DNA from: SVQP01 sp045587385
GTDB lineage: Bacteria; Bacillota; Clostridia; Oscillospirales; CAG-272
DNA: 36,717 nucleotides
Direction: 5' to 3'
NCBI GenBank assembly: GCA_045587385.1
Contig: JAZNCE010000122.1
Span: 1 to 36,717 of the forward strand
The translations under genes were made by a program, and so were the position numbers. Below are positions 1 to 8,007 of the stretch, in pieces (the stretch's first letter is position 1; the number at the start of each line of letters is the position of its first letter). The notes under the pieces were generated by a model, which had not been told where the DNA came from, searched no databases, and saw only the letters and a program-made list of their open reading frames with translations.

Positions 1-4
1 CGCA

Positions 5-113
5 CCCGAGGGCGAATGCATTTTTGATAGATTTTGGTGGGATTTTGCGAAGCAAGATACCAATCTTGCGAGTAAAAGCACGCCGAAAGATGCGAAAATG
101 AATCGCCCTCGGG
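5..113. repeat. Long imperfect inverted repeat, possible MITE-like element
   Basis: The ends CCCGAGGGCGA (from 5) and TCGCCCTCGGG (to 113) are perfect inverted copies. The arms stay roughly complementary inward, to a central CAAGAT/ATCTTG hairpin at 53-68. No coding frame fits. It lies 50 bases past the stop of the sugar-binding protein, so it could act as an mRNA 3' end. The arm-to-arm similarity looks more like a small non-autonomous mobile repeat. No second copy is seen in the window. Confidence 0.5.
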
Positions 114-163
114 CAATTCGGTTCGATTCCCGTACGGCTAATCAACAGCGCAGCCCATGCTTT

Positions 164-1258
164 TCATTCCGCATTGACAGGAGAATACGCAATGCGCAGC
201 TTGCGCACGCCTTCCTCAAACTTGTACTCCGTGCCTGCAAGGAAGTCCTTGCCGTCCACGATATTGGCAGCAATCTGCACGATCGCCTTTGCCATGGCGT
301 CTCCATCCTGCTTGACCGTGCCCTGCATCTTACCGTTCTTGATCGCATCCATGGCAGTTGCCAGCGCGTCCACGCCAAATACGGGAATATACGCGCCCTG
401 CTCACGGCTGCCCTTGGTATTATACCCCTTTGCCTCCAACGCAGAGATCACGCCAAGCGCCATATCGTCGTTATTGCACAGCACAAGCTCGATATTGGGC
501 ACGCCGCCCTGCACACGGAACAAAGAGCCCATCATATTATTCGCGGTTGCACTATCCCAGTTTGCAGGCTGATCGGCACCCACGCGCACAAGCACGTTGC
601 CCTCTTTATCTGCAACGGTCAAGGCATCGTTTTCCGAGAGCAGCTTATTGGCACGCTCCACCGAATAGCGCGTGCGTCCGTCCGCCTCTGCGTTGCCCAC
701 CTCGGCACGGAACATGGCGTATTGGATCTTGCCGTCACCGTTGAGATCGTATTTTCGGAACGCCTCGTCCGTAGCAAGCAGAGCAGCCACCTGCTCGCCC
801 TGCATATAACCGGGTGCATCGGGATCGGTGCCCACAAAGCAGATGTTATCCGACATTTTGACCGCTGCGTCCGACACCTCGCGGTTAAAGAAAATGACAG
901 GCACGCCCTTTTGATGCGCCTTGCTTGCCAGCGCCTCGCCCGCACTCTTGAAATCCACCGCGTTGATGATCAACAGATCCGCTCCACCCGTAATGGCGGT
1001 ATCGATCTGTGCGCTCTGCGTTTGCTGGTTGTTTTCCCCATTATAAAAGGTCACCTGCATGCGATCGCCATAGTCCTTAAAATACTTTTCCAGTGCCGTG
1101 CGCACCGTGGCGATATAGCTATCGTCGAACTTATATGCAAACACCGCCACGCGGTAGGTATCCTGTCTGCCGCAGCCCGTCAGGCACGCGCACGCCCCTA
1201 CAAGCAAGCACAGGCAAAGCAACATGCTCACGCCTTTGATGTTTCTCAATTTTTTCAT
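164..1258 (-). CDS. mglB: Galactose/methyl-galactoside-type ABC transporter substrate-binding lipoprotein
   Basis: This is a sugar-binding lipoprotein of a class-2 carbohydrate ABC transporter, 364 aa, acting outside the membrane. A signal peptide ends in the lipobox LTGC (cysteine near residue 29). The body matches the Peripla_BP_4/MglB fold: PVIFFNRE near residue 120, FVGTDPDAPGYMQGE, and the calcium loop DLNGDGKIQY near 170-179, which is a hallmark of galactose-binding MglB (DLNKDGQIQF in enterobacteria). Later landmarks are the ADQPANWDS segment and the hinge motif LVLCNNDDMALGVISAL. The start is the ATG preceded by GGAGGAG. MglA and MglC are not in the window; if they exist they lie beyond the left edge. 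The MglB subfamily call is fairly sure; the exact sugar is inferred. Confidence 0.85.
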   Translation of the reverse strand: MKKLRNIKGVSMLLCLCLLVGACACLTGCGRQDTYRVAVFAYKFDDSYIATVRTALEKYFKDYGDRMQVTFYNGENNQQTQSAQIDTAITGGADLLIINAVDFKSAGEALASKAHQKGVPVIFFNREVSDAAVKMSDNICFVGTDPDAPGYMQGEQVAALLATDEAFRKYDLNGDGKIQYAMFRAEVGNAEADGRTRYSVERANKLLSENDALTVADKEGNVLVRVGADQPANWDSATANNMMGSLFRVQGGVPNIELVLCNNDDMALGVISALEAKGYNTKGSREQGAYIPVFGVDALATAMDAIKNGKMQGTVKQDGDAMAKAIVQIAANIVDGKDFLAGTEYKFEEGVRKLRIAYSPVNAE

Positions 1259-1419
1259 GTTTTGCTCCTCCGAAAGGCTTATTCGTGCTTATTTTGCCTC
1301 ATGCGAGTGCGTTTTATAAGTGGAATAGACTGACAAAAATTGCATCAAAGCAAATCAGCCGCCTTGACCGCTTCCTGATAATTTTTTCACAATTTTTTGA
1401 ATAATTTTGCAAAAACCTA

Positions 1420-1448
1420 TTGACAAACCCGGAAAAGGAGCGTATAAT
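1420..1448 (+). promoter_or_regulatory. Sigma-A promoter of the Phe/Tyr leader transcript
   Basis: TTGACA at 1420-1425 and TATAAT at 1443-1448 are both perfect consensus boxes with a 17-base spacer. The leader ATG lies 33 bases past the -10 box, behind AAGGAGG (1468-1474). Confidence 0.9.
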
Positions 1449-1481
1449 GACACACAACAAATCACAAAAGGAGGCAATACC

Positions 1482-1553
1482 ATGACTAAGTTCTTTTATT
1501 ACTTTTATTACTTTTGCATGGGCTGCCCGTCTTTTGTGAACACCGCAAGCTGA
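1482..1553 (+). CDS. Phe/Tyr-rich leader peptide (attenuator)
   Basis: A 23-codon reading frame with an excellent ribosome site (AAGGAGG, 7 bases before ATG) and a consensus promoter. It begins MTKFFYYFYYF and holds 5 Phe and 4 Tyr in 23 residues, 8 of them in one run at positions 4-11. This is the classic design of a transcription-attenuation leader such as pheL, where ribosome stalling on scarce Phe- or Tyr-tRNA keeps a downstream terminator from forming. The stop codon sits inside one arm of a possible antiterminator (1549-1554 with 1577-1582), and a hairpin plus T tract follows at 1581-1631. The nearest structural operon starts at 1996 and encodes aromatic 2-oxo-acid metabolism, but a repeat and a second promoter lie between. 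The peptide is seen directly; its role is inference from known attenuators. Confidence 0.8.
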   Translation: MTKFFYYFYYFCMGCPSFVNTAS

Positions 1554-1580
1554 CACGCTTCGGAAAACAAAATACGGTCA

Positions 1581-1631
1581 GTCCGCATCGTCGTGCACTC
1601 TTGGCACGTTGGGTTGCGGGCTTTTTATTTT
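1581..1631 (+). terminator. Candidate attenuator terminator after the leader peptide
   Basis: GTCCGC (1581-1586) pairs with GCGGGC (1616-1621), allowing one G-U pair, around an inner CGTGC/GCACG hairpin. CTTTTTATTTT follows at 1621-1631. Just upstream, GCTGAC (1549-1554) can pair with GTCAGT (1577-1582), an alternative stem that shares two bases with the terminator arm. The middle of the stem is imperfect, so this is a reading by eye and not a computed fold. Confidence 0.55.
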
Positions 1632-1677
1632 CCCTGAGCAGCAGGGAAAATACTTCTGCCGAAGGCAGATTTCATTG

Positions 1678-1873
1678 ACCGTTGGAATATTATGTGAGCA
1701 AACCCTCTCCGTTCTTTTTGGCAAAATTGCCGCAAAGAAGAACATATTTCGCTGCGCGAAATGAAACGGCGTTTGGAGAGTTTCGCGCCTGCGGGCGCGA
1801 CCAAGGGCTCTGCCCTTGGAGCCCGCAAACTTTTGAAAAAGTTTGATCAAAACTTTTCATGAAAAAGGTTGCC
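1678..1873. repeat. Dispersed repeat element, copy 1
   Basis: This stretch shares long near-identical blocks with 22747-23009: ACCGTTGG, TATGTGAG, CTCTCCGTTCTTTTTG, CAAAGAAGAACATATTTCGC, TGCGCGAAATGAAA and TTTCGCGCCTGCGGGCGCGA, ending in a TTTGAAAAA...GATCAAAA...CTTT block. Inside are hairpins ATTTCGC-TGC-GCGAAAT and CCAAGGGC-TCT-GCCCTTGG. Two small hairpins sit just before it, at about 1627-1650 (TTTTCCCTG/CAGGGAAAA) and about 1656-1671. It separates the leader peptide from the operon promoter. No credible protein is encoded. Confidence 0.75.
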
Positions 1874-1923
1874 CGAAAGGCTGCTCTTTTCCCCGAAAAA
1901 TTCGCCCTTTTCCCTTGAAATCA

Positions 1924-1952
1924 TTGACATTTTTCGTCATTTATGATATAAT
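1924..1952 (+). promoter_or_regulatory. Sigma-A promoter of the acyl-CoA ligase/IOR operon
   Basis: TTGACA at 1924-1929, a 17-base spacer and TATAAT at 1947-1952 form a perfect consensus, 43 bases before the ATG at 1996. The operon therefore has its own start, in addition to any read-through from the leader promoter at 1420. Confidence 0.9.
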
Positions 1953-1995
1953 AAATTATCTATTTTTTCTTAGCAAGAAAGTGTGAGGAATTATC

Positions 1996-3630
1996 ATGAT
2001 TATCACAGACATTTTGGACAACAACGCGCGACTTTACGCCGATGAGGTGGCGCTGGTTGAGATCAACCCCATGTTTGAGCCGCAAAGTCGCATTACCTGG
2101 CGTGACTATGCACTCATGCAGCCCGAGCCCGGTCAGCCCTTCCGTCGCGAGATCACCTGGGAACAGTTTTGGAAGCGCGCGAACCGCTTTGCAAACCTCC
2201 TGCTCTCCCGCGGCTGCCGCAAGGGGGATAAGGTCTCCATTCTTATGATGAACTCGATTGAGTGGCTGCCCATTTACTTCGGCATCCTGAAGGCAGGTGC
2301 AGTTGCCGTGCCGCTCAACTACCGCTATACCGCAGACGAAATTAAATATTGCCTTGACAAATCCGACAGCTCCATGGTCATCTTCGGGCCCGAATTTATC
2401 GGCAGAATGGAAGCCATCAGCGATCAGATCCCCCGCGTGCGCAACCTCTTTTACGTAGGCGAGGATTGCCCCGCATTCGCGGACAGCTACGATAAGATGA
2501 TCGCATACTGCACCTCCCGTCAGCCCGATATTTCCATGACCGAGGACGACGACGCTGCGATCTACTTCTCTTCCGGCACGACCGGCTTCCCCAAAGCCAT
2601 CCTGCATGCGCACCGTTCCTTAACGCACGCCATGCTCACCGAGCACAACCACCACTCCCAGACGCACGACGACGTGTTCCTTTGCATCCCGCCCCTCTAC
2701 CACACCGGTGCCAAGATGCACTGGATGGGCAGCTTTTTCGCCGGCGGCAAGGCGGTATTGCTCAAGGGCGTTAACCCCGAGTGGATCCTCAAAGCCGCAT
2801 CCGATGAAAAATGCTCCATCGTTTGGCTGCTGGTTCCGTGGGCGCAGGACATTCTGGACGCCTTGGAGCGCGGTGAGCTCAAGCTCGAGGATTACGACCT
2901 TTCCGCTTGGCGACTGATGCACATTGGTGCACAGCCCGTTCCCCCCTCGCTGATCAAGCGTTGGATGGAGGTATTCCCCACGCACCAGTACGACACCAAC
3001 TACGGACTTAGCGAATCCATCGGTCCCGGCTGCGTACACCTTGGCGTGGAAAACGTGGACAAGGTTGGCGCGATCGGCAAGGCAGGATATGGCTGGAATA
3101 CCCGCATCATTGACCCGCAGGGCAGAACGGTTGCCAGAGGCGAGGTTGGTGAGCTTTGCGTCAAGGGTCCCGGCGTGATGAATTGCTATTACAACGATCC
3201 CGAGGCAAGTGCCGAGGTGCTGCGTGACGGTTGGCTGCTGACCGGTGACATGGCAATGGAAGACCCCGACGGCTTTATTTACCTTGTCGACCGTAAGAAG
3301 GACGTTATCATCACGGGCGGTGAAAACCTCTACCCCGTGCAGATCGAAAACCACATCCGCGCACACGCTGCCGTCAAGGACGTTGCCGTGATCGGCTTGC
3401 CGCACGAGCGTCTTGGCGAGATTGCAGCTGCTATCATCGAATGCAAGGAAGGCTGCAACGCGACCGAGCAGGAGATCGCAGATTTCTGCGCAACCCTCCC
3501 CCGCTACAAGCGTCCGCGCAAGATCATTTTCGCCACCATTCCCAGAAACCCCACGGGCAAAATTGAAAAGCCCAAGCTGCGCGAGCAATACTGCGGCGGC
3601 AGTCTTGTAGAAAAGCAGATCACTAACTGA
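1996..3630 (+). CDS. AMP-dependent acyl-/aryl-CoA ligase
   Basis: A class I adenylate-forming enzyme of 544 aa, the usual length for acyl-CoA synthetases. It activates a carboxylic acid with ATP, then transfers it to CoA in the cytosol. Visible motifs are the phosphate loop YFSSGTTGFPK (about 190-200), YGLSE (about residue 337), the hinge segment LLTGDMAMEDPDGFIYLVDR (about 415-435) followed by KKDVIITGGENLYP, and the C-terminal catalytic lysine in NPTGKIEKPKL (about 518-528). The family includes medium-chain fatty acyl, benzoate and cinnamate-type ligases. The acid cannot be read from the motifs, but its place before iorAB and a phenylacetate-CoA ligase points to an aromatic or branched acid. 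The 18-base gap to iorA carries AAGGAG, so the genes are co-transcribed. Confidence 0.85.
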   Translation: MIITDILDNNARLYADEVALVEINPMFEPQSRITWRDYALMQPEPGQPFRREITWEQFWKRANRFANLLLSRGCRKGDKVSILMMNSIEWLPIYFGILKAGAVAVPLNYRYTADEIKYCLDKSDSSMVIFGPEFIGRMEAISDQIPRVRNLFYVGEDCPAFADSYDKMIAYCTSRQPDISMTEDDDAAIYFSSGTTGFPKAILHAHRSLTHAMLTEHNHHSQTHDDVFLCIPPLYHTGAKMHWMGSFFAGGKAVLLKGVNPEWILKAASDEKCSIVWLLVPWAQDILDALERGELKLEDYDLSAWRLMHIGAQPVPPSLIKRWMEVFPTHQYDTNYGLSESIGPGCVHLGVENVDKVGAIGKAGYGWNTRIIDPQGRTVARGEVGELCVKGPGVMNCYYNDPEASAEVLRDGWLLTGDMAMEDPDGFIYLVDRKKDVIITGGENLYPVQIENHIRAHAAVKDVAVIGLPHERLGEIAAAIIECKEGCNATEQEIADFCATLPRYKRPRKIIFATIPRNPTGKIEKPKLREQYCGGSLVEKQITN

Positions 3631-3648
3631 TAAGGAGCACCTACATAT

Positions 3649-5391
3649 ATGTCCAAAAAACTCATGCTCGGTAACGCAGCCGTCGCACGCGGCGCGTACG
3701 AAGCAGGCGTGCGCGTGGTATCCTCTTACCCCGGCACTCCCAGCACCGAGATCACCGAAAACATTGTGCAATACCCCGAGATTGACGTAGAATGGGCACC
3801 CAACGAAAAGGTGGCAGCAGAGGTTGCCATCGGTGCAGCCATTGGCGGCGGCAGAGCCATGACCTGCTGCAAGCACGTTGGTCTGAACGTCATGGCTGAC
3901 CCCTTCTTTACCGCCTCCTACACCGGCGTGAACGCAGGTCTTGTCATTGCCGTGGCTGATGACCCCGGCATGCACTCCTCGCAAAACGAGCAGGATTCCC
4001 GCCACTATGCAAAGGCGGCAAAGCTGCCCATGCTGGAGCCCTCGGATTCTTCCGAGTGCCTGTCCTTTACCAAGCTCGCTTACGAGCTCTCCGAGCAGTT
4101 TGACACCCCCGTCATGCTGCGCCTTTCCACCCGTATCTCCCACTCGCAGAATCCCGTAGAGCTTTCCGACCGCAAGGAAATTCCCGTAAAGCCCTACCAA
4201 AAGGATATTCCCAAGTACGTCATGATGCCCGCTATGGCGATCAAAAAGCACGTAGTGGTCGAGCAGCGTCAGCGCGATCTGGTCGCGTACGCAGAGACCT
4301 CGCCGCTCAACGCGATCGAAGACAACGGCGCACGCATCGGCGTCATCGTATCGGGCACAACGCACCTGTACGCGCACGAGGCGCTGGGTGACGCGGTCAA
4401 CTACTTGAAGCTGGGCATGGTGTATCCCCTGCCCGAGCAAAAGATCAAGGACTTTGCCGCTTCGGTCGATACCCTTTGGGTCATTGAAGAGCTGGATCCC
4501 TTTATCGAGGAGCACTGCAACAACCTGGGCGTGAGCGTCAAGGGCAAGGAATATTTCTCGCTGCTTGGCGAATACACCCCCGCTATGATCCGCACCGCGG
4601 TGCTGGGTCAGCCCAACCCCGACTACGTAGCGCTTGAAGACACCATTCCCAACCGTCCCCCCGTCATGTGCGCAGGCTGCCCCCACAGAGGCACCTTCTA
4701 TGTGCTCAAAAAGCTTGGTTTGACCGTTTCGGGTGACATTGGCTGCTACACGCTGGGCGCGGTTGCTCCCTTAGCATCGGTTGACACCACCATCTGCATG
4801 GGCGCATCTGTCGGTGCGGCATTCGGTATGGCAAAGGTGCAGGGCGCAGACTTTAACAAAAAGCTGGTCAGCGTGATCGGTGACTCCACCTTTATCCATT
4901 CGGGCATCACGGGTCTTATTGACATCGTATACAACAAGGGCGCAAATACCGTCATCGTGCTGGACAACTCGATTACCGGCATGACCGGTCACCAGCAGAA
5001 CCCCGCCATGGGCAAGACCATTCGCGGCGAGGACACCCGCGCTGTTGACCTGATCGCGCTTTGCAAAGCCGTTGGCGTGCAGCGCGTGCGCGTTGCCGAT
5101 CCCTTTGATCTCAAGGCCTTTGAGGCAGTCGTACGCGAGGAAGTCGCTGCCGACGAGCCCTCCGTCATCATTGCACAGCGTCCCTGCGCGCTGCTCAAGT
5201 ACGTCAAGTACACGGGGCATTGCGAAATTACCGACAAGTGCAAAAAGTGCAAGCTTTGCATGAAGCTGGGCTGTCCCGCGATCTCTGTTTGCAAAGACGG
5301 CTCGGTCAAAATCGACCCCACGCAGTGCAACGGCTGCGGACTTTGCCTGGGCGTTTGCCCGTTCGGCGCAATTGAGAAGAAGGAGGACTGA
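3649..5391 (+). CDS. iorA: Indolepyruvate:ferredoxin oxidoreductase, alpha subunit
   Basis: The catalytic subunit (580 aa) of an oxygen-sensitive complex that converts aryl 2-oxo acids plus CoA to aryl-acetyl-CoA, CO2 and reduced ferredoxin, or the reverse. The N-terminal pyrimidine-binding domain opens with GNAAVARGAYEAGVRVVSSY and PGTPSTEITE. The thiamine-diphosphate domain shows GDIGCYTLG (about 363) and the metal-binding GDSTFIHSG (about 411) with LDNSITGMTGHQ. The last 55 residues hold two 4Fe-4S motifs, CKKCKLCMKLGCP and CNGCGLCLGVCP, typical of IorA. Length and domain order are complete. The next gene starts 2 bases after the stop, the standard iorA-iorB arrangement. Confidence 0.95.
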   Translation: MSKKLMLGNAAVARGAYEAGVRVVSSYPGTPSTEITENIVQYPEIDVEWAPNEKVAAEVAIGAAIGGGRAMTCCKHVGLNVMADPFFTASYTGVNAGLVIAVADDPGMHSSQNEQDSRHYAKAAKLPMLEPSDSSECLSFTKLAYELSEQFDTPVMLRLSTRISHSQNPVELSDRKEIPVKPYQKDIPKYVMMPAMAIKKHVVVEQRQRDLVAYAETSPLNAIEDNGARIGVIVSGTTHLYAHEALGDAVNYLKLGMVYPLPEQKIKDFAASVDTLWVIEELDPFIEEHCNNLGVSVKGKEYFSLLGEYTPAMIRTAVLGQPNPDYVALEDTIPNRPPVMCAGCPHRGTFYVLKKLGLTVSGDIGCYTLGAVAPLASVDTTICMGASVGAAFGMAKVQGADFNKKLVSVIGDSTFIHSGITGLIDIVYNKGANTVIVLDNSITGMTGHQQNPAMGKTIRGEDTRAVDLIALCKAVGVQRVRVADPFDLKAFEAVVREEVAADEPSVIIAQRPCALLKYVKYTGHCEITDKCKKCKLCMKLGCPAISVCKDGSVKIDPTQCNGCGLCLGVCPFGAIEKKED

Positions 5392-5393
5392 CC

Positions 5394-5975
5394 ATGAATA
5401 CCGTAAATATTATGATCGTCGGCGTTGGCGGTCAGGGCACACTTCTTGCCAGCCGCATCTTAGGCAATGCCATTCTTTCCCTTGGCTATGACGTCAAGGT
5501 CTCCGAGGTGCACGGCATGTCCCAGCGCGGCGGCAGCGTCGTTACCTACGTCAAGTACGGCGAAAAAGTCTACTCCCCCGTCATTGACAAGGGCGAGGCA
5601 GATATCATTCTCGCTTTTGAGCAGCTGGAGGCACTCCGCGCGCTCCCCTATCTCAAGATCGGCGGCAAGATGATCGCCAATACGCAGCAGATCAACCCCA
5701 TGCCCGTCATCACGGGCGCGGCATCCTATCCCGAACACATTATCGACACCCTTGCATCCAAGGTCGACCTCTGCGCGCTGGACGCGCTGGCACTTGCCAA
5801 GGAGGCAGGCAACGTCAAGGCTGTCAACGTCGTGCTCATGGGTGTGATGGCAAAGAACACCAATATTCCTTACGAAACCTGGATCACCGCTGTACGCGAG
5901 TGCGTGCCCGCCAAGTTCTTGGACGCCAACCTGCGCGCCTTTGATGCAGGATACAACTACGCAAAGGAGAACTGA
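5394..5975 (+). CDS. iorB: Indolepyruvate:ferredoxin oxidoreductase, beta subunit
   Basis: The gamma-domain partner of IorA (193 aa), of the pyruvate ferredoxin/flavodoxin oxidoreductase (POR) domain family, needed for CoA handling in the complex. It begins with IMIVGVGGQGTLLASRILG, the family's nucleotide-like loop, and continues with SEVHGMSQRGGSVVTYVKYG, the strongly conserved signature of IorB. The length is normal. GGAGG lies 8 bases before the ATG, inside the end of iorA, so translation is probably coupled to it. Confidence 0.95.
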   Translation: MNTVNIMIVGVGGQGTLLASRILGNAILSLGYDVKVSEVHGMSQRGGSVVTYVKYGEKVYSPVIDKGEADIILAFEQLEALRALPYLKIGGKMIANTQQINPMPVITGAASYPEHIIDTLASKVDLCALDALALAKEAGNVKAVNVVLMGVMAKNTNIPYETWITAVRECVPAKFLDANLRAFDAGYNYAKEN

Positions 5976-5976
5976 T

Positions 5977-6657
5977 ATGAAGCAGACCTCCACCGCGTGG
6001 AAAAGGAGCCTGATCATCGTATACATCATACTTTCCCTTTGCGGCTTTGCCGCAATATTGATTATTCCCGCCTCGCGCGAGGTGTTCAAAGCACTCTCCA
6101 ACGATCACCCCTACCTCATGGGCTTTGCAAAATTCGCCGTTCTTGCCACCGCGGGCGAGCTGCTTGCCGTTCGTCTTGCAAAAAAGCAATGGGCGCTGCC
6201 CTCTTACGTGTGGGCGCGGTTTCTGATCTGGGGCGTCATCGGCGTCTGGATCACCTACATGATGAAGATCTTTGGTGCAGGCGTTGGCGCGCTCATGCAG
6301 AGCGGTTTGCTCCCCTGCCCCCAAAACGCCCTGCTCCATTCCTTTATCAAGGCGTTTATGATCAGCGCAACCATGAACCTTTCCTTCGGTCCCACCTTTA
6401 TGGCACTGCACAAGTGCTCGGACACCTATCTTGACCTGTATGCCTCGGGCAAGCGACACATCTCTCTTGCCAACGTCATCCATAAGGTAGATTGGGAAAA
6501 GTTCGCGTCCTTTACCCTGTGCAAGACCGTTCCGCTGTTCTGGATCCCCGCACACACCCTCACCTTTATGCTCCCCGCAGAATACCAAGTTGCCATGGCT
6601 GCCGCTTTGTCGGTTGCCCTTGGTATCATTTTAAATCTCAAACGCAAAAAATCTTAA
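5977..6657 (+). CDS. Mpv17/PMP22-like integral membrane protein
   Basis: A 226-aa hydrophobic protein with about five or six membrane helices. The first is SLIIVYIILSLCGFAAILII, later ones include ARFLIWGVIGVWITYMMKIF and AMAAALSVALGIIL. The C-terminal part CKTVPLFWIPAHTLTFMLP resembles the Mpv17/PMP22 signature, in which a lysine-proline helix is followed by an aromatic segment and a last helix. Mpv17 proteins are thought to form small channels in eukaryotes; the bacterial members have no settled job. The ATG one base after the iorB stop is used, with AAAGGAG upstream; a longer frame from 5941 would overlap iorB. Its place inside an IOR operon suggests a link to aryl-acid movement, which is inference only. 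Confidence 0.6.
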   Translation: MKQTSTAWKRSLIIVYIILSLCGFAAILIIPASREVFKALSNDHPYLMGFAKFAVLATAGELLAVRLAKKQWALPSYVWARFLIWGVIGVWITYMMKIFGAGVGALMQSGLLPCPQNALLHSFIKAFMISATMNLSFGPTFMALHKCSDTYLDLYASGKRHISLANVIHKVDWEKFASFTLCKTVPLFWIPAHTLTFMLPAEYQVAMAAALSVALGIILNLKRKKS

Positions 6658-6684
6658 ACCCAAATCAAAAGAAAGAGGCTCCCT

Positions 6685-7989
6685 ATGGCTATCAGAAATC
6701 CTTCCATCGAATGTATGCCTCGCGAGCAGCTGGAAAAGCTGCAAAGCGAGAGATTGGTTGCACAAGTCAAGCATTGCTATGATAACGTGGAATGCTTCCG
6801 CAACCGCATGAACGAAAAAGGATTGACCCCCGACGACATTCACGGCATCGAGGATCTTTCCAAACTGCCCTTCGCGTACAAGAGCGATCTGCGTGACTAT
6901 TACCCCTTTGGGCTGTTTGCAACGCCCATGTCCGAGATCGTGCGTCTGCACGCGTCCTCCGGTACGACCGGCAAGCGAATCGTCGTAGGATATACCAAGG
7001 ACGACCTTGAGATGTGGTCAGACTGCGTAGCAAGAATGCTTGAAGCAGTGGGACTTACCAAAGAGGATATCGTGCAGGTATCCTACGGCTACGGTCTGTT
7101 CACGGGCGGTCTTGGTGCGCACGGCGGCACCGAGGCGCTGGGAGCTACCGTCATTCCCATGTCCTCGGGTAACACCTCCCTGCAGATTCAGAACATGGTG
7201 GATTTCGGTGCGACTGCACTTTGCTGCACCCCCTCTTACGCCATGTACCTTGGCGAGGAGATTGAAAAGCTGGGCTTGAAGGATCAGCTAAAGCTCAAGG
7301 CCGGCATCTTCGGTGCAGAGCCCTGGAGCGAGGATATGCGCAAGCAGATCGAAGATAAGCTGGGTCTGCGCGCTTACGACATTTACGGTCTTTCCGAAAT
7401 TCTCGGCCCCGGCGTGGCTTGCGAGTGCGAACACCAGTGCGGTATGCACGTATGGGAAGACCACTTCATTCCCGAAATCATCGACCCCGACACCTGCGAG
7501 GTGCTTCCTGCAGGTGCGACGGGTGAGCTTGTATTCACCACCATTACCAAGCAGGGCTTCCCCGTGATCCGTTACCGCACCCGCGACATCTGCTCGCTCA
7601 ATTACGAGCCCTGCAAGTGCGGCAGAACCCACGTGCGCATGCGCAAGCCCAGCGGCAGAAGCGACGATATGCTGATCATTCGCGGTGTCAACGTATTCCC
7701 CTCTCAGATCGAAGAGGTGCTGCTCAAGGTCAGCGGCGGCGACATCACCCCCAACTACCAGATCGTGGTTGACCGCGTCAACAACACCGACACCTTTGAC
7801 GTCAACGTGGAAATGAGCGACGCGTTGTTCGCGGACGATGTCCGCTCTATCGAGGCGGTCGAAAAGCGCATCAACTCGGGCCTGCGCGATATGCTGGGCA
7901 TTTCTGCCAAGGTGCACCTGGTCAATCCCAAGACCATTGCACGCAGCGAGGGCAAGGCAAAGCGCGTCATCGACAACAGAAAATTCTAA
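6685..7989 (+). CDS. paaK: Phenylacetate-CoA ligase
   Basis: An adenylate-forming ligase of the PaaK family (434 aa, full length) that joins aryl acetates to CoA using ATP, cytosolic. Features are the phosphate loop SSGTTGKRIVVGYT (about 91-104), SYGYGLFTGGLGAHGG typical of PaaK, YGLSEILGPGVACEC (about 234), the ribose-contact aspartate in RYRTRD (about 296), and the C-terminal GRSDDMLIIRGVNVFPSQIE characteristic of the short PaaK C-domain. In anaerobes with iorAB it either salvages aryl acetates for reductive carboxylation to aromatic amino acids or, in reverse, recovers ATP from aryl-CoA. It is followed 18 bases later by an ACT protein, a common pairing. Confidence 0.93.
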   Translation: MAIRNPSIECMPREQLEKLQSERLVAQVKHCYDNVECFRNRMNEKGLTPDDIHGIEDLSKLPFAYKSDLRDYYPFGLFATPMSEIVRLHASSGTTGKRIVVGYTKDDLEMWSDCVARMLEAVGLTKEDIVQVSYGYGLFTGGLGAHGGTEALGATVIPMSSGNTSLQIQNMVDFGATALCCTPSYAMYLGEEIEKLGLKDQLKLKAGIFGAEPWSEDMRKQIEDKLGLRAYDIYGLSEILGPGVACECEHQCGMHVWEDHFIPEIIDPDTCEVLPAGATGELVFTTITKQGFPVIRYRTRDICSLNYEPCKCGRTHVRMRKPSGRSDDMLIIRGVNVFPSQIEEVLLKVSGGDITPNYQIVVDRVNNTDTFDVNVEMSDALFADDVRSIEAVEKRINSGLRDMLGISAKVHLVNPKTIARSEGKAKRVIDNRKF

Positions 7990-8007
7990 GAAAAGAGGTA
8001 GTGAACA

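Noticed and set aside
118..140. GGTTCGATTCC, resembling a tRNA T-arm
   Set aside because: No acceptor, D or anticodon arm can be built around it and the T-stem does not pair.
2620..4686. Minus-strand open frame of 688 codons opposite the CoA ligase and iorA
   Set aside because: It is antisense to two clear enzyme genes, has no ribosome site or recognisable domain, and arises from the GC-rich third-position bias of those genes.
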